Numbered from the stretch's first letter, positions 14,334 to 22,425 are shown. The stretch: DNA of 22,425 nucleotides from Roseovarius sp. UBA6217 (GCA_002421985.1 DISF01000005.1:1-22425); one strand, 5' to 3'. Numbers and translations: made by a program. The notes: generated by a model from the letters alone, not told the origin.

Positions 14334-14834
14334 ATGACGCCGCTTGATCTGGTTCTGACCCCCACCGCGCTCCGCTTTGGCGGGCGGCGCTATCCATGCA
14401 CCATCGGGCGCGGCGGCCTCACGGGTGACAAGCGCGAGGGTGATGGCGCGACGCCACGGGGCATCCACCGGATCGTCGGGATGCTCTATCGCCCCGACCG
14501 GATGGCGCGGCCCACGGATTGGGCGGTGCCGATTCGCCCCGGCGACCTGTGGTCCGATGATCCCGGCCACGCGGATTACAACCTCATGGTGCGCGCGCCC
14601 TACCCCCACAGCCACGAAGCGCTGCGCCGCGCCGATCCGCTCTATGATCTGGTGATCGTGACCGACTGGAACTGGCCGCAGGCGACGCCCGGTCGCGGTT
14701 CATGCATCTTCATCCACCGCTGGCGGCGGCCGGGCTATCCGACTGCGGGCTGTATCGCGCTGCGCCCCGATCACCTGCGCAACATCTCCGCACGCCTCAG
14801 CTTCGGGGCGAGGCTGATCGTTCGCGGGCGGTGA
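14334..14834 (+). CDS. L,D-transpeptidase (YkuD)-family protein
   Basis: 166-residue protein of the YkuD/ErfK fold, which uses a catalytic cysteine on peptidoglycan stem peptides. The C-terminal signature reads IFIHRWRRPGYPTAGCIAL, giving H128 and catalytic C140. The family pattern ends in S/T-H-G-C-h-N/R, so here alanine replaces the histidine before GC, as in the soluble subgroup often annotated 'L,D-transpeptidase family'. The start at 14334 (MTPLDLVLTP) has AAGGG close upstream; a start at 14232 would add a basic, unstructured tail. No signal peptide or membrane segment is visible, so its access to the cell wall is unclear. It ends three bases before the converging PEBP-like gene. Confidence 0.8.
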   Translation: MTPLDLVLTPTALRFGGRRYPCTIGRGGLTGDKREGDGATPRGIHRIVGMLYRPDRMARPTDWAVPIRPGDLWSDDPGHADYNLMVRAPYPHSHEALRRADPLYDLVIVTDWNWPQATPGRGSCIFIHRWRRPGYPTAGCIALRPDHLRNISARLSFGARLIVRGR

Positions 14835-14837
14835 TCT

Positions 14838-15227
14838 TCACTCGGGGTATTTCCGGCTCGCGGTTGCGCGCGCCAGAACCTTTTTGTTGGCCCGCGCTGT
14901 TGCTGTCCAAGTATAAGTATTCACGCGGCCCGGCGGGCATGGGCTCAAGTATTTGAACGCCCCGAATGGCAATTGCCCGTCGCTCCCCACCTTCACCCGA
15001 CCGCCGCCGTGGTCAAAGCCCGGATTATTGCGATCCTTGAGGTTAAATTCGATCGAGGTCGTGCCCGCGGGCACCCCGCTCAAGACAAAGGCCGGGCTGC
15101 CCACGGTGTTGGGATTGCCCGAGCGACACACCGGGATATCCCCCCATTCGAAGGCGATGGTGAATTCCGCCGCAGCCGTGGTTGCGGATATGGCAAGAGC
15201 GGCAAGTGAAAGCGGAATGAGACGCAC
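14838..15227 (-). CDS. Secreted PEBP-like protein
   Basis: 129-residue exported protein. The start is GTG at 15227, chosen because AGGAG lies six bases upstream and it opens directly on a signal peptide (RLIPLSLAALAISATTAAA, cleavage before EFTIAF). The body has FVLSGVPAGTTSIEF and YLSPCPPGRVNTY, which recall the SGVPAGT and GPCPP motifs of phosphatidylethanolamine-binding / Raf-kinase-inhibitor-like proteins, but in a shortened form. Two cysteines (in IPVCRSG and SPCPPG) could form a disulfide in the periplasm. The function is unknown; the family call is moderate because it rests on short motifs. It lies downstream of yggS on the same strand. Confidence 0.7.
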   Translation of the reverse strand: MRLIPLSLAALAISATTAAAEFTIAFEWGDIPVCRSGNPNTVGSPAFVLSGVPAGTTSIEFNLKDRNNPGFDHGGGRVKVGSDGQLPFGAFKYLSPCPPGRVNTYTWTATARANKKVLARATASRKYPE

Positions 15228-15308
15228 GGGCAACTCCTGGGGCTTACTGGTAATAAGGAGCAGCGTTGCCCAAATCGCCGCGTTTGGCAATGCGAAACAA
15301 GCGTCGTG

Positions 15309-15968
15309 TTACACGTAATCCCGCGCGCCAAAAATCGCCGATCCGACGCGCACATGCGTGGCCCCCTGCGCAATCGCGCGCTCGAAATCGCCGCTCATGC
15401 CCATCGACAGGCCCGAGAGGCCATTGCGCGCCGCGATCTTCGCCAGAAGCGCGAAATGCAGGCTGGGCTCTTCGTCCACCGGCGGAATGCACATCAGCCC
15501 GCGCACCGGCAGATCGAGCGCCCGGCACTCGGCCACGAACCCGTCCGCCTCGGCGGGCAGAACGCCGGCCTTTTGCGGCTCTTCGCCGGTATTGACCTGC
15601 ACGAAGAGATCGGGACAGCGGCCCATCTCCTGCGCCAGCCGCGCCAGCGTGCGCGCCAGCCTGGGCCGATCGAGCGAATGAATGGCCTGAAACATCTCCA
15701 TCGCCTGCCGCGCCTTGTTGGTCTGCAACGGGCCCAGAAGGTGCAGCGCGATGCCCTCGTAACGCTCCTGGAACGCAGGCCAGCGTTCTGCCGCCTCCTG
15801 CACCCGGTTTTCGCCGAACAGGCGATGGCCCTCATCAAGCACCGCCTCGACCCGATCCCGCGGCTGCACCTTGGACACGGCGACAAGCGCCGTGCTGCCC
15901 GGTGCACGCCCGGCACCGGCCTCGGCACGGGCGATCCGCTCCCTGATATCGCTGAGGCTCACCGGCAT
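15309..15968 (-). CDS. yggS: YggS/PROSC family pyridoxal phosphate-binding protein
   Basis: Cytoplasmic PLP homeostasis protein of 219 residues, single TIM-barrel domain. The PLP lysine is K33 in LVAVSKVQP. Further family motifs are FGENRVQEA, HLLGPLQTNKAR, VNTGEEPQKAG, GLMCIPP, LSMGMSGDFERAI and the C-terminal VRVGSAIFGARDY, all in the expected order. The length is normal. The start at 15968 (MPVSLSDIRERI) fits the family; GGGAG is very close upstream. It is divergent from the DUF3576 lipoprotein gene, with 115 bases between the starts, an arrangement I believe is common in alphaproteobacteria. Confidence 0.93.
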   Translation of the reverse strand: MPVSLSDIRERIARAEAGAGRAPGSTALVAVSKVQPRDRVEAVLDEGHRLFGENRVQEAAERWPAFQERYEGIALHLLGPLQTNKARQAMEMFQAIHSLDRPRLARTLARLAQEMGRCPDLFVQVNTGEEPQKAGVLPAEADGFVAECRALDLPVRGLMCIPPVDEEPSLHFALLAKIAARNGLSGLSMGMSGDFERAIAQGATHVRVGSAIFGARDYV

Positions 15969-16083
15969 TCTCCCGCTGTTATCGCTTGCTGTCTGACTGC
16001 CACGCTCGCAGGCCGGGTGCAACGGGCTTGCCCTGCTGCTGCGGCTTGGATACATGGGGGGAGGAACAATTCCGGACGGTGCA

Positions 16084-16563
16084 ATGACCCAGTCGCGTAT
16101 CAGATTTGTCGGCCTGGCCGTGGCGGCCCTCGTGGGGCTCGCAGGGTGCAGCGCGTTTCAGAATGCGCGGCTCGATCCCGATGCGACGCGCGTAAAAGGC
16201 GGCAGCCAGGCGCAGCCCAATCCAGAGGACGGCTCGATTCTCGACGCGTTTCGCGGCTCCAAGGACAGCGTGAAGGTCAACCGCTTCCTGTGGACCGCCT
16301 CGCTCGAAGTGCTGGATTTTCTGCCGGTCGAGGCCGCCGACCCGTTCACCGGGATCATCTCCACCGGTTATGGCACGCCTCCCGGTGGCAACACCGCCTA
16401 TCGCGCAACCGTTCTCGTCAGCGATCCGGCTCTTGATGCCCGCTCGCTCAAGGTCTCGCTTCAATCACGGCGCGGCCCGGTCGATGCGGCCACGCAGCGC
16501 GCGGTCGAGGATGCGATTCTCAATCGCGCGCGCCAGTTGCGCATTGAGGCCGGCAGATTCTGA
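16084..16563 (+). CDS. DUF3576 family lipoprotein
   Basis: 159-residue predicted lipoprotein. The signal sequence FVGLAVAALVGLAGC ends in a lipobox with the acylated cysteine at about residue 22. The mature part contains SLEVLDFLPVEAADPFTGII and STGYGTPPGGNTAYRATVLV, which I recognise as the DUF3576 domain. The first ATG at 16054 is possible, but 16084 gives the usual short lipoprotein start. Function is unknown; members are often found near leuS in alphaproteobacteria, suggesting an outer-membrane role with LptE. It converges with the glycosyltransferase gene with only six bases between stop codons. Confidence 0.82.
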   Translation: MTQSRIRFVGLAVAALVGLAGCSAFQNARLDPDATRVKGGSQAQPNPEDGSILDAFRGSKDSVKVNRFLWTASLEVLDFLPVEAADPFTGIISTGYGTPPGGNTAYRATVLVSDPALDARSLKVSLQSRRGPVDAATQRAVEDAILNRARQLRIEAGRF

Positions 16564-16569
16564 TCCGCA

Positions 16570-17808
16570 TTACGCCTTGGCAAGGTCATTCACCCACCTG
16601 ATTTGACGCGGCAGGCAAATCGTGTGCAAATCGTGGCGTTGCCGAACAAGCCGGCGCGCGGCCTGACCGAGCGCGCGCCGCGCCTCTCTGTCATCGAGCA
16701 GGGCACAGATCTCGGCCACAAGCGCCTCTCCGTCAAAAAAATCCACCAGCCGCCCGGTCTCGTCATGCGTGATGACCTCGCGCACCGGCGCGGTATCGCC
16801 CGCGACAATCGCCGCCTCGCAGGCCATCGCCTCCAAAAGCGACCAACTGAGCACGAAGGGATAGGTGAGGTAGACATGCACGCGGCTTACCTGCAACAGC
16901 CGCAGAAACCGGTCATAGGGGATGCGCCCGAGGAAATGCACGCGCGCCCAATCCTCATCCGCTATCTGCCCGCGCACCTCGTCGATGAAAATCTGTTTCC
17001 AGCTTTGGCCGCTAGGCGGGCGGGCACCATAGCTCACCTCGTCGCCCCCCACGATCAGCACCCGCGCGCGGGGCCGCTCTCGCAACAGGCGCGGCAGCGC
17101 GCGCATGAAGACGTGATAGCCTCGGTAAGGCTCCAGATTGCGGTTCACGAAGGTGATGATCTCGTCGGCACGGGTAAGCGTGCCCGCACCCGCCACCTCC
17201 AGCCGCGCATCGGGAGCAGGGCAGGCGGTGAGCGTGTCGATGCCGTCATGGCTTATCGTGATGCGCTCGCGAAACGGCGCGGGAAAGGTATCGGCCTGAA
17301 ACCGTGTCGGGCTTATGCCGGCATGGCCCTGCTCGAAATGCAACATATTGTTGAGGTTCTTCATACGGATGCGCAACGGCTCTGCGTCTGGGGCCGGGCT
17401 TGGGAATTCAGGATCGAAATCCAGATGCGGCCAGCCAGCGAGGTGGTATAGCTCGCAATAAAGCCCCAGCCGCGCCTCGGGCCAGACATCGCGCAGGAAA
17501 AGCGATTCCCCCCAGCCGGGATGCGCCAGGATCACGTCGGGCGCATAGCCACGCGCGCGCAGGCCCTTTGCCGCGCGCCAGCACGCCTCTCCGCGCGTCA
17601 GCTTGGTGTCGAAATCCACCAACCACGGGTGCAGCGCCTGCCCCGCGCGCTGGGGCACACTGTAGGGGATCACGCGCACCCCCTGCCAGGTGGTTGCCTC
17701 CTTCACCCGCAAGGTCAGCGCCACGCAGTGATGCCCCATCCGCGCCAGCCGGGGCGCAAGATGCTTGTATTGCCCCGGAAAATTCTGATGGATGAAGAGG
17801 ATTTTCAT
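16570..17808 (-). CDS. Glycosyltransferase family 4 protein
   Basis: GT-B fold glycosyltransferase of 412 residues. The N-terminus KILFIHQNFPGQYKHLAPRL matches the 'glycosyl transferase family 4 group' domain. The C-terminal GT1-like domain has the donor-binding region LSWSLLEAMACEAAIVAGD followed by PVREVI, giving the EX7E-type pattern. It would transfer a sugar to a polysaccharide, lipid or protein acceptor at the cytoplasmic side of the membrane; donor and acceptor are unknown. The ATG at 17808 gives the family N-terminus; the ribosome binding site is weak. It is divergent from leuS and sits between DUF3576 and leuS. Confidence 0.9.
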   Translation of the reverse strand: MKILFIHQNFPGQYKHLAPRLARMGHHCVALTLRVKEATTWQGVRVIPYSVPQRAGQALHPWLVDFDTKLTRGEACWRAAKGLRARGYAPDVILAHPGWGESLFLRDVWPEARLGLYCELYHLAGWPHLDFDPEFPSPAPDAEPLRIRMKNLNNMLHFEQGHAGISPTRFQADTFPAPFRERITISHDGIDTLTACPAPDARLEVAGAGTLTRADEIITFVNRNLEPYRGYHVFMRALPRLLRERPRARVLIVGGDEVSYGARPPSGQSWKQIFIDEVRGQIADEDWARVHFLGRIPYDRFLRLLQVSRVHVYLTYPFVLSWSLLEAMACEAAIVAGDTAPVREVITHDETGRLVDFFDGEALVAEICALLDDREARRALGQAARRLVRQRHDLHTICLPRQIRWVNDLAKA

Positions 17809-17956
17809 GCAATCGCCCAACCTGCGCCTTGGCGGCTTATAATCGCGCGCGACACCCCCGCAAACCCCCGGTTTCGGCACCTCGGCACTGGACCATGCGC
17901 GATGAAGCGCCTATCACCCCTGCCAACACCAAACGAGAGCAAGAAAGGCCCGGCCC

Positions 17957-20644
17957 ATGTCGCGCTATTCCCCCGCCGAGATCGAAGCCAAATGGCAAGA
18001 CGCCTGGGAAAAGGCCGGGATTTTCCGCGCCGCCCGCGATACCTCAAAGCCCAAATATTACGTGCTCGAGATGTTCCCCTACCCTTCGGGGCGCATCCAT
18101 ATGGGCCATGTGCGCAATTACACCATGGGCGACGTGGTCGCGCGCCACAAGACCGCCACGGGCCATAACGTGCTGCACCCGATGGGATGGGACGCGTTCG
18201 GGATGCCCGCCGAGAATGCCGCGATGGCGTCTGGCGGCCACCCAAAGGACTGGACTTACGCCAATATCGCCACCATGCGCGACCAGATGAAGCCCTTGGG
18301 CCTCTCGATCGACTGGAGCCGCGAATTTGCCACCTGCGACCCCGAATATTACGGCCAGCAACAGGCGCTCTTCCTCGATTTTCTCGAAAAGGGGCTGGTT
18401 TACCGAAAAGAAGCCGTGGTGAACTGGGATCCGGTCGATATGACGGTTCTGGCCAACGAGCAGGTGATCGACGGCAAGGGCTGGCGCTCGGGCGCGGAGG
18501 TGGAGCGGCGCGAACTCACACAATGGTTCTTCCGCATCTCCGATTTCGCGGGAGAGTTGCTCGATGCGCTCGATACCCTCGACAACTGGCCCGCCAAGGT
18601 GCGGATCATGCAGGAAAACTGGATCGGGCGGTCGCGCGGGCTGCAATTCGCCTTCTCGCTGATCGACGGCCCGGAAGGCCATGACCGGATCGAGGTCTAT
18701 ACCACGCGGCCCGACACGATGATGGGGGCCTCGTTTCTCGGCATTTCGCCCGATCACCCGCTGGCCAAACGGCTGGAGGCCGAGAACCCGCAGGTGGCGG
18801 CATTCTGCGCCGAGGCGCGGCGCGGCGGCACCACCGAAGAGGCCATCGAGAAGGCCGAGAAGCTCGGGTTCGACACCGGCCTGCGCGTGCGCCATCCCTT
18901 TGACAATGACTGCGAATTGCCGGTCTGGATCGCCAATTTCATCCTGATGGATTACGGCACCGGCGCGATCTACGGCGTGCCTGCGCATGACCAGCGCGAC
19001 CATGATTTCGCGGTCAAATATGGCCTGCCGATCATCGACACGTTCCAGCCGCGCGAGGGCGCGCATGATGTGGCTGCCAGCCCCTATATCCCGCCCAAGC
19101 CCGAGGTGGTCCGCTACACCCGCGCCATCGCGGGCGAAGAGATGCAGACCGGGGCCGAGGCCATCGAGGCCGCGATTGCGGTTTGCGAGGCGAATGGCGT
19201 GGGGCAAGGCGTGACCAAGTTCCGCCTGCGCGATTGGGGCCTGTCGCGCCAACGCTATTGGGGCTGCCCGATCCCGGTGGTGCATTGCGATGCCTGCGGC
19301 GTGGTGCCCGAGGCCAAGGAGAACCTGCCCATCCGCCTGCCCGACGATGTGAGTTTCGATCTGCCCGGCAACCCGCTCGACCGGCACCCGACATGGCGGG
19401 ATTGCACCTGCCCGCGCTGCGGTGCGGCGGCAACGCGCGAAACCGACACGATGGATACCTTCGTCGATTCAAGCTGGTATTACGCCCGCTTCACCGCGCC
19501 CCATGCCGCCACGCCGACCGACATGGCCGAGGCCGGATACTGGATGAACGTGGACCAGTATATCGGCGGCATCGAGCACGCGATCCTGCACCTCTTGTAT
19601 TCGCGCTTCTTCGCCCGCGCGATGCAGATTTGCGGGCATCTGCCCGAGAGTGCCATCGAGCCGTTCGATGCGCTGTTTACGCAAGGCATGGTGACGCACG
19701 CAATTTATGAGAAACTTGAGAATCTTACGCCACCGTCAAAGGGTGATGAACCTGTAGGGCCACCGATACGTGCTGAATATTGCTTTCCTGAGGACGTTGT
19801 AGAGTTCAAAGATCCTCAAGGGCAAATTCGCGCGGTTCTCCGCGAAAGCCTTGAACGCTCAGGGCGGTCTTTAGAATCTCATGATGAGTTGTGGGAGCAA
19901 TGGATCGAAGACAGTAACAAGGGGACACGGGTTGAAGTGATCCCCTCCGCCAAGATGTCGAAATCCAAGAAAAACGTCGTCGATCCCTCCACCATCATCG
20001 CCCAATACGGCGCCGATACCGCGCGCTGGTTCGTGCTCTCGGATAGCCCCCCCGAGCGCGACGTGGAATGGACCGCCGCAGGTGCCGAGGCCGCGCATCG
20101 CCATCTTGCCCGCGTCTGGCGGCTGGCATCCGAGGTCAAAACCACCCCCGAGACGGCCACGCCAGAGGCCGACGCGGCGCTCTTGCGCGAGATGCACAAG
20201 GCAATTGACGAGGTGAGCAAGGGTGTCGAGTCCTTCGGCTTCAACGCCGCCATTGCGCGGCTTTATGCCTTTACCAACACGCTGATGAAATCGCAGGCGG
20301 GGCGAGAGGCGAAAACCACCGCCACCCGCACGCTGGCACAGCTCATGGCGCCCATGACCCCGCATCTGTCCGAGGAGATATGGGCCATGCTGGGCGGCGA
20401 GGGCCTTGTCGCCACCGCGCCCTGGCCCGTGGCCGATCCGGAGATGCTGATTGACGAGACGGTGATCCTGCCCATCCAGATCAACGGCAAGCGGCGTGCG
20501 GAAATCACCGTGCCGCGCGAAATGGCGAAATCCGAGGTTGAAAAGCTGGCGCTCGCGCAGGATGCTGTGCAAAAGGCGCTCTCTGGGGCCGCGCCGAAAA
20601 AGATCATCGTTGTCCCCGGACGGATCGTGAATGTCGTCATCTGA
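17957..20644 (+). CDS. leuS: Leucyl-tRNA synthetase
   Basis: Class I aminoacyl-tRNA synthetase of 895 residues, charging tRNA-Leu in the cytoplasm. The HIGH-type motif is HMGH at 48-51 (PSGRIHMGHVRNY) and the KMSKS loop is at 666-670. The CP1 editing domain lies at about 225-420, and a cysteine cluster (CTCPRCG) precedes the catalytic core motif DTFVDSSWYYARF. The anticodon-binding and C-terminal domains are complete and end in a normal tail. The protein is some tens of residues longer than typical bacterial LeuRS. The surplus lies just before KMSKS, where codon use changes (see the separate entry for 19700-19939). AAAGG lies upstream of the ATG. The last 14 bases overlap lptE. Confidence 0.97.
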   Translation: MSRYSPAEIEAKWQDAWEKAGIFRAARDTSKPKYYVLEMFPYPSGRIHMGHVRNYTMGDVVARHKTATGHNVLHPMGWDAFGMPAENAAMASGGHPKDWTYANIATMRDQMKPLGLSIDWSREFATCDPEYYGQQQALFLDFLEKGLVYRKEAVVNWDPVDMTVLANEQVIDGKGWRSGAEVERRELTQWFFRISDFAGELLDALDTLDNWPAKVRIMQENWIGRSRGLQFAFSLIDGPEGHDRIEVYTTRPDTMMGASFLGISPDHPLAKRLEAENPQVAAFCAEARRGGTTEEAIEKAEKLGFDTGLRVRHPFDNDCELPVWIANFILMDYGTGAIYGVPAHDQRDHDFAVKYGLPIIDTFQPREGAHDVAASPYIPPKPEVVRYTRAIAGEEMQTGAEAIEAAIAVCEANGVGQGVTKFRLRDWGLSRQRYWGCPIPVVHCDACGVVPEAKENLPIRLPDDVSFDLPGNPLDRHPTWRDCTCPRCGAAATRETDTMDTFVDSSWYYARFTAPHAATPTDMAEAGYWMNVDQYIGGIEHAILHLLYSRFFARAMQICGHLPESAIEPFDALFTQGMVTHAIYEKLENLTPPSKGDEPVGPPIRAEYCFPEDVVEFKDPQGQIRAVLRESLERSGRSLESHDELWEQWIEDSNKGTRVEVIPSAKMSKSKKNVVDPSTIIAQYGADTARWFVLSDSPPERDVEWTAAGAEAAHRHLARVWRLASEVKTTPETATPEADAALLREMHKAIDEVSKGVESFGFNAAIARLYAFTNTLMKSQAGREAKTTATRTLAQLMAPMTPHLSEEIWAMLGGEGLVATAPWPVADPEMLIDETVILPIQINGKRRAEITVPREMAKSEVEKLALAQDAVQKALSGAAPKKIIVVPGRIVNVVI
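19700..19939 (+). other. Compositionally foreign segment inside leuS
   Basis: Residues 582-661 of LeuRS, between GMVTH and IPSAKMSKS. By hand count about half of the bases and about 40% of third codon positions are G or C. The flanking leuS lines are near 58-65% GC, with strongly GC-ending codons. Rare-looking codons such as CTT, TTA, ATA, TCA and GTA are frequent here and almost absent outside. The frame stays open. The position corresponds to the leucine-specific region before the KMSKS loop, which is known to vary between LeuRS enzymes. Confidence 0.75.
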
Positions 20645-21122
20645 CCGCCGCCTTTTCCTGCTCTCGGGCCTCGCTGCGCTGGCGGGCTGTGGCTTTGCGC
20701 CCGCCTATGCGCCCGGTGGCGGGGGGGCCGCGCTGATGGGGCAGATCGGCGTGACCGCGCCCGACAGCCGCGCCGGCTTCCTGCTCACCCGCGAGATCGA
20801 GACCCGGCTTGGCCGTCCGTCCGCGCCCCGCTATGAGCTGCGCCCGGCGATCAGCCTTGTGTCCGAGGCCATCGCCATCGACCGAAGCAACGTCGCGGCG
20901 CGCTTCAACCTTATCGGCACGGTGCAGTACGCGCTCACCGATCTGGAGACGGGCGAGGTGGTGGATCGCGGCAAGGTCACGAATTTCACGGGCTATTCCA
21001 GCTTTGGCACGCCTGTTGCCACGCAGGCCGCCCAACGTGACGCCGAGGCGCGGCTGATGCAGATGCTCGCCGATCAGATGCTGACCCGCCTCACTGCCGC
21101 GGCGGGCGCGCGGGCGCAATGA
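20631..21122 (+). CDS. lptE: LPS assembly lipoprotein LptE
   Basis: 163-residue outer-membrane lipoprotein that plugs the LptD barrel and helps insert lipopolysaccharide. The signal sequence RRLFLLSGLAALAGCGF has the lipobox LAGC with acylated C20. The mature part has the LptE fold pattern (YELRPAISLVSEAIAID, FNLIGTVQYALTDLETGEVV), and the length is usual for alphaproteobacteria. The start overlaps the end of leuS by 14 bases, and the stop overlaps the holA start in ATGA, indicating translational coupling. Confidence 0.88.
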   Translation: MSSSDRRLFLLSGLAALAGCGFAPAYAPGGGGAALMGQIGVTAPDSRAGFLLTREIETRLGRPSAPRYELRPAISLVSEAIAIDRSNVAARFNLIGTVQYALTDLETGEVVDRGKVTNFTGYSSFGTPVATQAAQRDAEARLMQMLADQMLTRLTAAAGARAQ

Positions 21123-22159
21123 AGCTCGGCCCGCGCGAGGCCGCCCGCTATTTCGCGCGGCCAGAGCCGCAGCGCACCGGAATCCTGATCTATGGCCCCG
21201 ACGCGATGCGCGTGGCGCTGCGGCGGCAAGAGATGATCGCCGCGCTGCTTGGCCCCGGTGCCGAGGAAGAGATGCGCCTGAGCCGCCTGCCCGCGGGCGA
21301 TCTTCGGCGCGATCCGGCGTTGCTGCTCGATGCACTCAAGGCGCGGGGGTTCTTTCCCGGCGCGCGCGCCGTGCTGGTGGACGACGCGGGCGAGGCGCAG
21401 GCCGAGCCGATCCTCGCCGCGCTCGCCGATTGGGCCGAGGGTGACGCGCAGATCGTCGTGACCGCTGGTCAGCTCAAGCCCACGTCAAAGCTGCGCAAGG
21501 CGTTCGAGGGCCACCGCAACGCCTATGCCGCCGCGATCTATGACGATCCGCCCACACGCGACGAGATCGAGCGCGTGCTGGCGCGCGCCGGGCTGCGCGA
21601 TGTGCCGAGGCCGGTGATGGGCGATCTGGAGGCGCTGGCGCGCACGCTCGACCCCGGCGATTTCCGCCAGACGATGGACAAGCTCGCGCTCTACAAGATC
21701 GGCGATCACGCGCCGCTCTCGTCTGTGGATATCGCGGCCTGCGCGCCCGCCTCGACCGAGGCCGATCTTGATGACATCCTCGACGTGGTGGCCGATGGAC
21801 GGGCGGGCGAGATCGGCCCGGTGCTGCGGCGGCTGAAGGCGCAGGGCGTGCAGCCGGTGGGCCTGTGCATCGGGGCCTCGCGCCATTTCCGCGCGCTCTA
21901 CACCGTCGCCGCCGATCCCGGCGGCGCGGCCAAGGGCATCGCCCGGATGCGCCCGCCGGTCTTTGGCCCGCGCCGCGACCGGATGCTGCGACAGGCGCAG
22001 CATTGGGGCGCGTCCCGGCTTGAACAGGCGCTCACGATCCTTACCGAGACCGACCTCACCCTGCGCTCGGCAGGCCAGCGCGCGCCCGATATGGCACTGG
22101 TGGAACGCGCGCTGATCCGGCTGGCGATGCTGGCCGCGCGCCCGGCAAGGGGTGCTTAA
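21119..22159 (+). CDS. holA: DNA polymerase III delta subunit HolA
   Basis: 346-residue clamp-loader subunit that opens the beta sliding clamp during replication. The N-terminal domain has RTGILIYGPDAMRVALRRQEM, with the Tyr-Gly-Pro-Asp loop in place of a Walker A motif as usual for delta. The middle domain has DLEALARTLDPGDFRQTMDKLALY, and the C-terminal collar domain includes GLCIGASRHFRALYTVA and LVERALIRLAMLAAR. The length is normal. It shares ATGA with lptE, so leuS-lptE-holA form one unit. Between its stop and the IS fragment at the right edge lie about 200 bases in which I find only a weak 5-bp hairpin (ACCTG / CAGGT). Confidence 0.93.
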   Translation: MKLGPREAARYFARPEPQRTGILIYGPDAMRVALRRQEMIAALLGPGAEEEMRLSRLPAGDLRRDPALLLDALKARGFFPGARAVLVDDAGEAQAEPILAALADWAEGDAQIVVTAGQLKPTSKLRKAFEGHRNAYAAAIYDDPPTRDEIERVLARAGLRDVPRPVMGDLEALARTLDPGDFRQTMDKLALYKIGDHAPLSSVDIAACAPASTEADLDDILDVVADGRAGEIGPVLRRLKAQGVQPVGLCIGASRHFRALYTVAADPGGAAKGIARMRPPVFGPRRDRMLRQAQHWGASRLEQALTILTETDLTLRSAGQRAPDMALVERALIRLAMLAARPARGA

Positions 22160-22366
22160 CCTGACGTCCGGAAACCTGTTTGAGGCAGGTGCCATGATCG
22201 AAAGCGGCCACTCCGAATGCACAGGCGGGCGTGAGACTTGTCAGCGTTATGAATTCCCTCAACGTATGCGACGGCTATGCCCCATTGAGTTTCCGCTTGC
22301 GCGTTGCCGTGATGGTGCGGAGCGGAGGGCTGTCGGTAGCTCGTCAGGGATTACGAGACGAGGTCC

Positions 22367-22425
22367 TCATGAACCATCGGCCTGCTGGGCATAGGCCCAT
22401 GGCATCAGGGCGTCGATGTCTCGAT
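22367..22425 (-). mobile_element. 3' end of an IS66-type transposase, cut by the window edge
   Basis: On the minus strand the last bases encode RDIDALMPWAYAQQADGS and a stop at 22369-22367. The ending IDALMPWAYA resembles the C-terminus of IS66 family TnpC transposases. Only 18 residues are visible, so the call is tentative. The outer end of the element would lie between 22160 and 22366; GTATGCGACGG at 22264 is one candidate terminal sequence, but I cannot confirm it. Confidence 0.5.

Noticed and set aside
15254..15295. Imperfect hairpin (TTGCC..AAA / TTTGGGCAA) after yggS as terminator
   Set aside because: The stem needs a bulge and no T-run follows on the minus strand; it may only be chance pairing.

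Overview
The window looks like chromosome of an alphaproteobacterium of the order Rhodobacterales (Rhodobacter/Roseobacter relatives). This rests on the high GC content, strong GC bias at third codon positions, a core block of yggS / DUF3576 lipoprotein / leuS / lptE / holA, and a DUF1127 gene followed by a four-copy array of hairpins with a CCUCCUCCC loop. That last arrangement is known from Rhodobacter sphaeroides. This is an inference from gene content, not a database match.

Positions 1-8150 hold acyl-CoA metabolism with its regulators. On the plus strand are an MBL-fold hydrolase and a GntR/FCD regulator. On the minus strand is a probable operon of AraC-type regulator, carboxyltransferase (beta) and biotin carboxylase/biotin carrier (alpha) of an acyl-CoA carboxylase. 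A Bcr/CflA-type MFS exporter is divergent from the AraC gene. Positions 8150-12900 hold a thiolase, OxyR with both redox cysteines, a divergent catalase-peroxidase KatG, a probable OxyR site between oxyR and katG, and an unannotated 48-codon reading frame with a strong ribosome binding site in the katG leader.

Positions 12900-14330 are the most interesting part. A cobalamin riboswitch precedes a 93-residue protein I do not recognise. Facing it on the minus strand is a small DUF1127 protein (CcaF1-like) with an RpoH-like promoter, followed by four hairpins that each present a CUCCUCC-type anti-Shine-Dalgarno loop. The last hairpin doubles as an intrinsic terminator. This matches the CcaF1-CcsR1-4 stress sRNA locus (CcsR / 'cuckoo' RNA family). 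It lies within about 1 kb of the end of katG, so protein-based and RNA-based oxidative stress functions sit side by side.

Positions 14330-22425 are mostly core genes: an L,D-transpeptidase-like protein, a secreted PEBP-like protein, the PLP-binding protein YggS, a DUF3576 lipoprotein, a family 4 glycosyltransferase, and leuS-lptE-holA with overlapping ends. leuS carries a segment of about 80 codons, just before the KMSKS loop, whose GC content and codon use differ sharply from the rest of the gene. The window ends in what looks like the 3' end of an IS66-type transposase on the minus strand.
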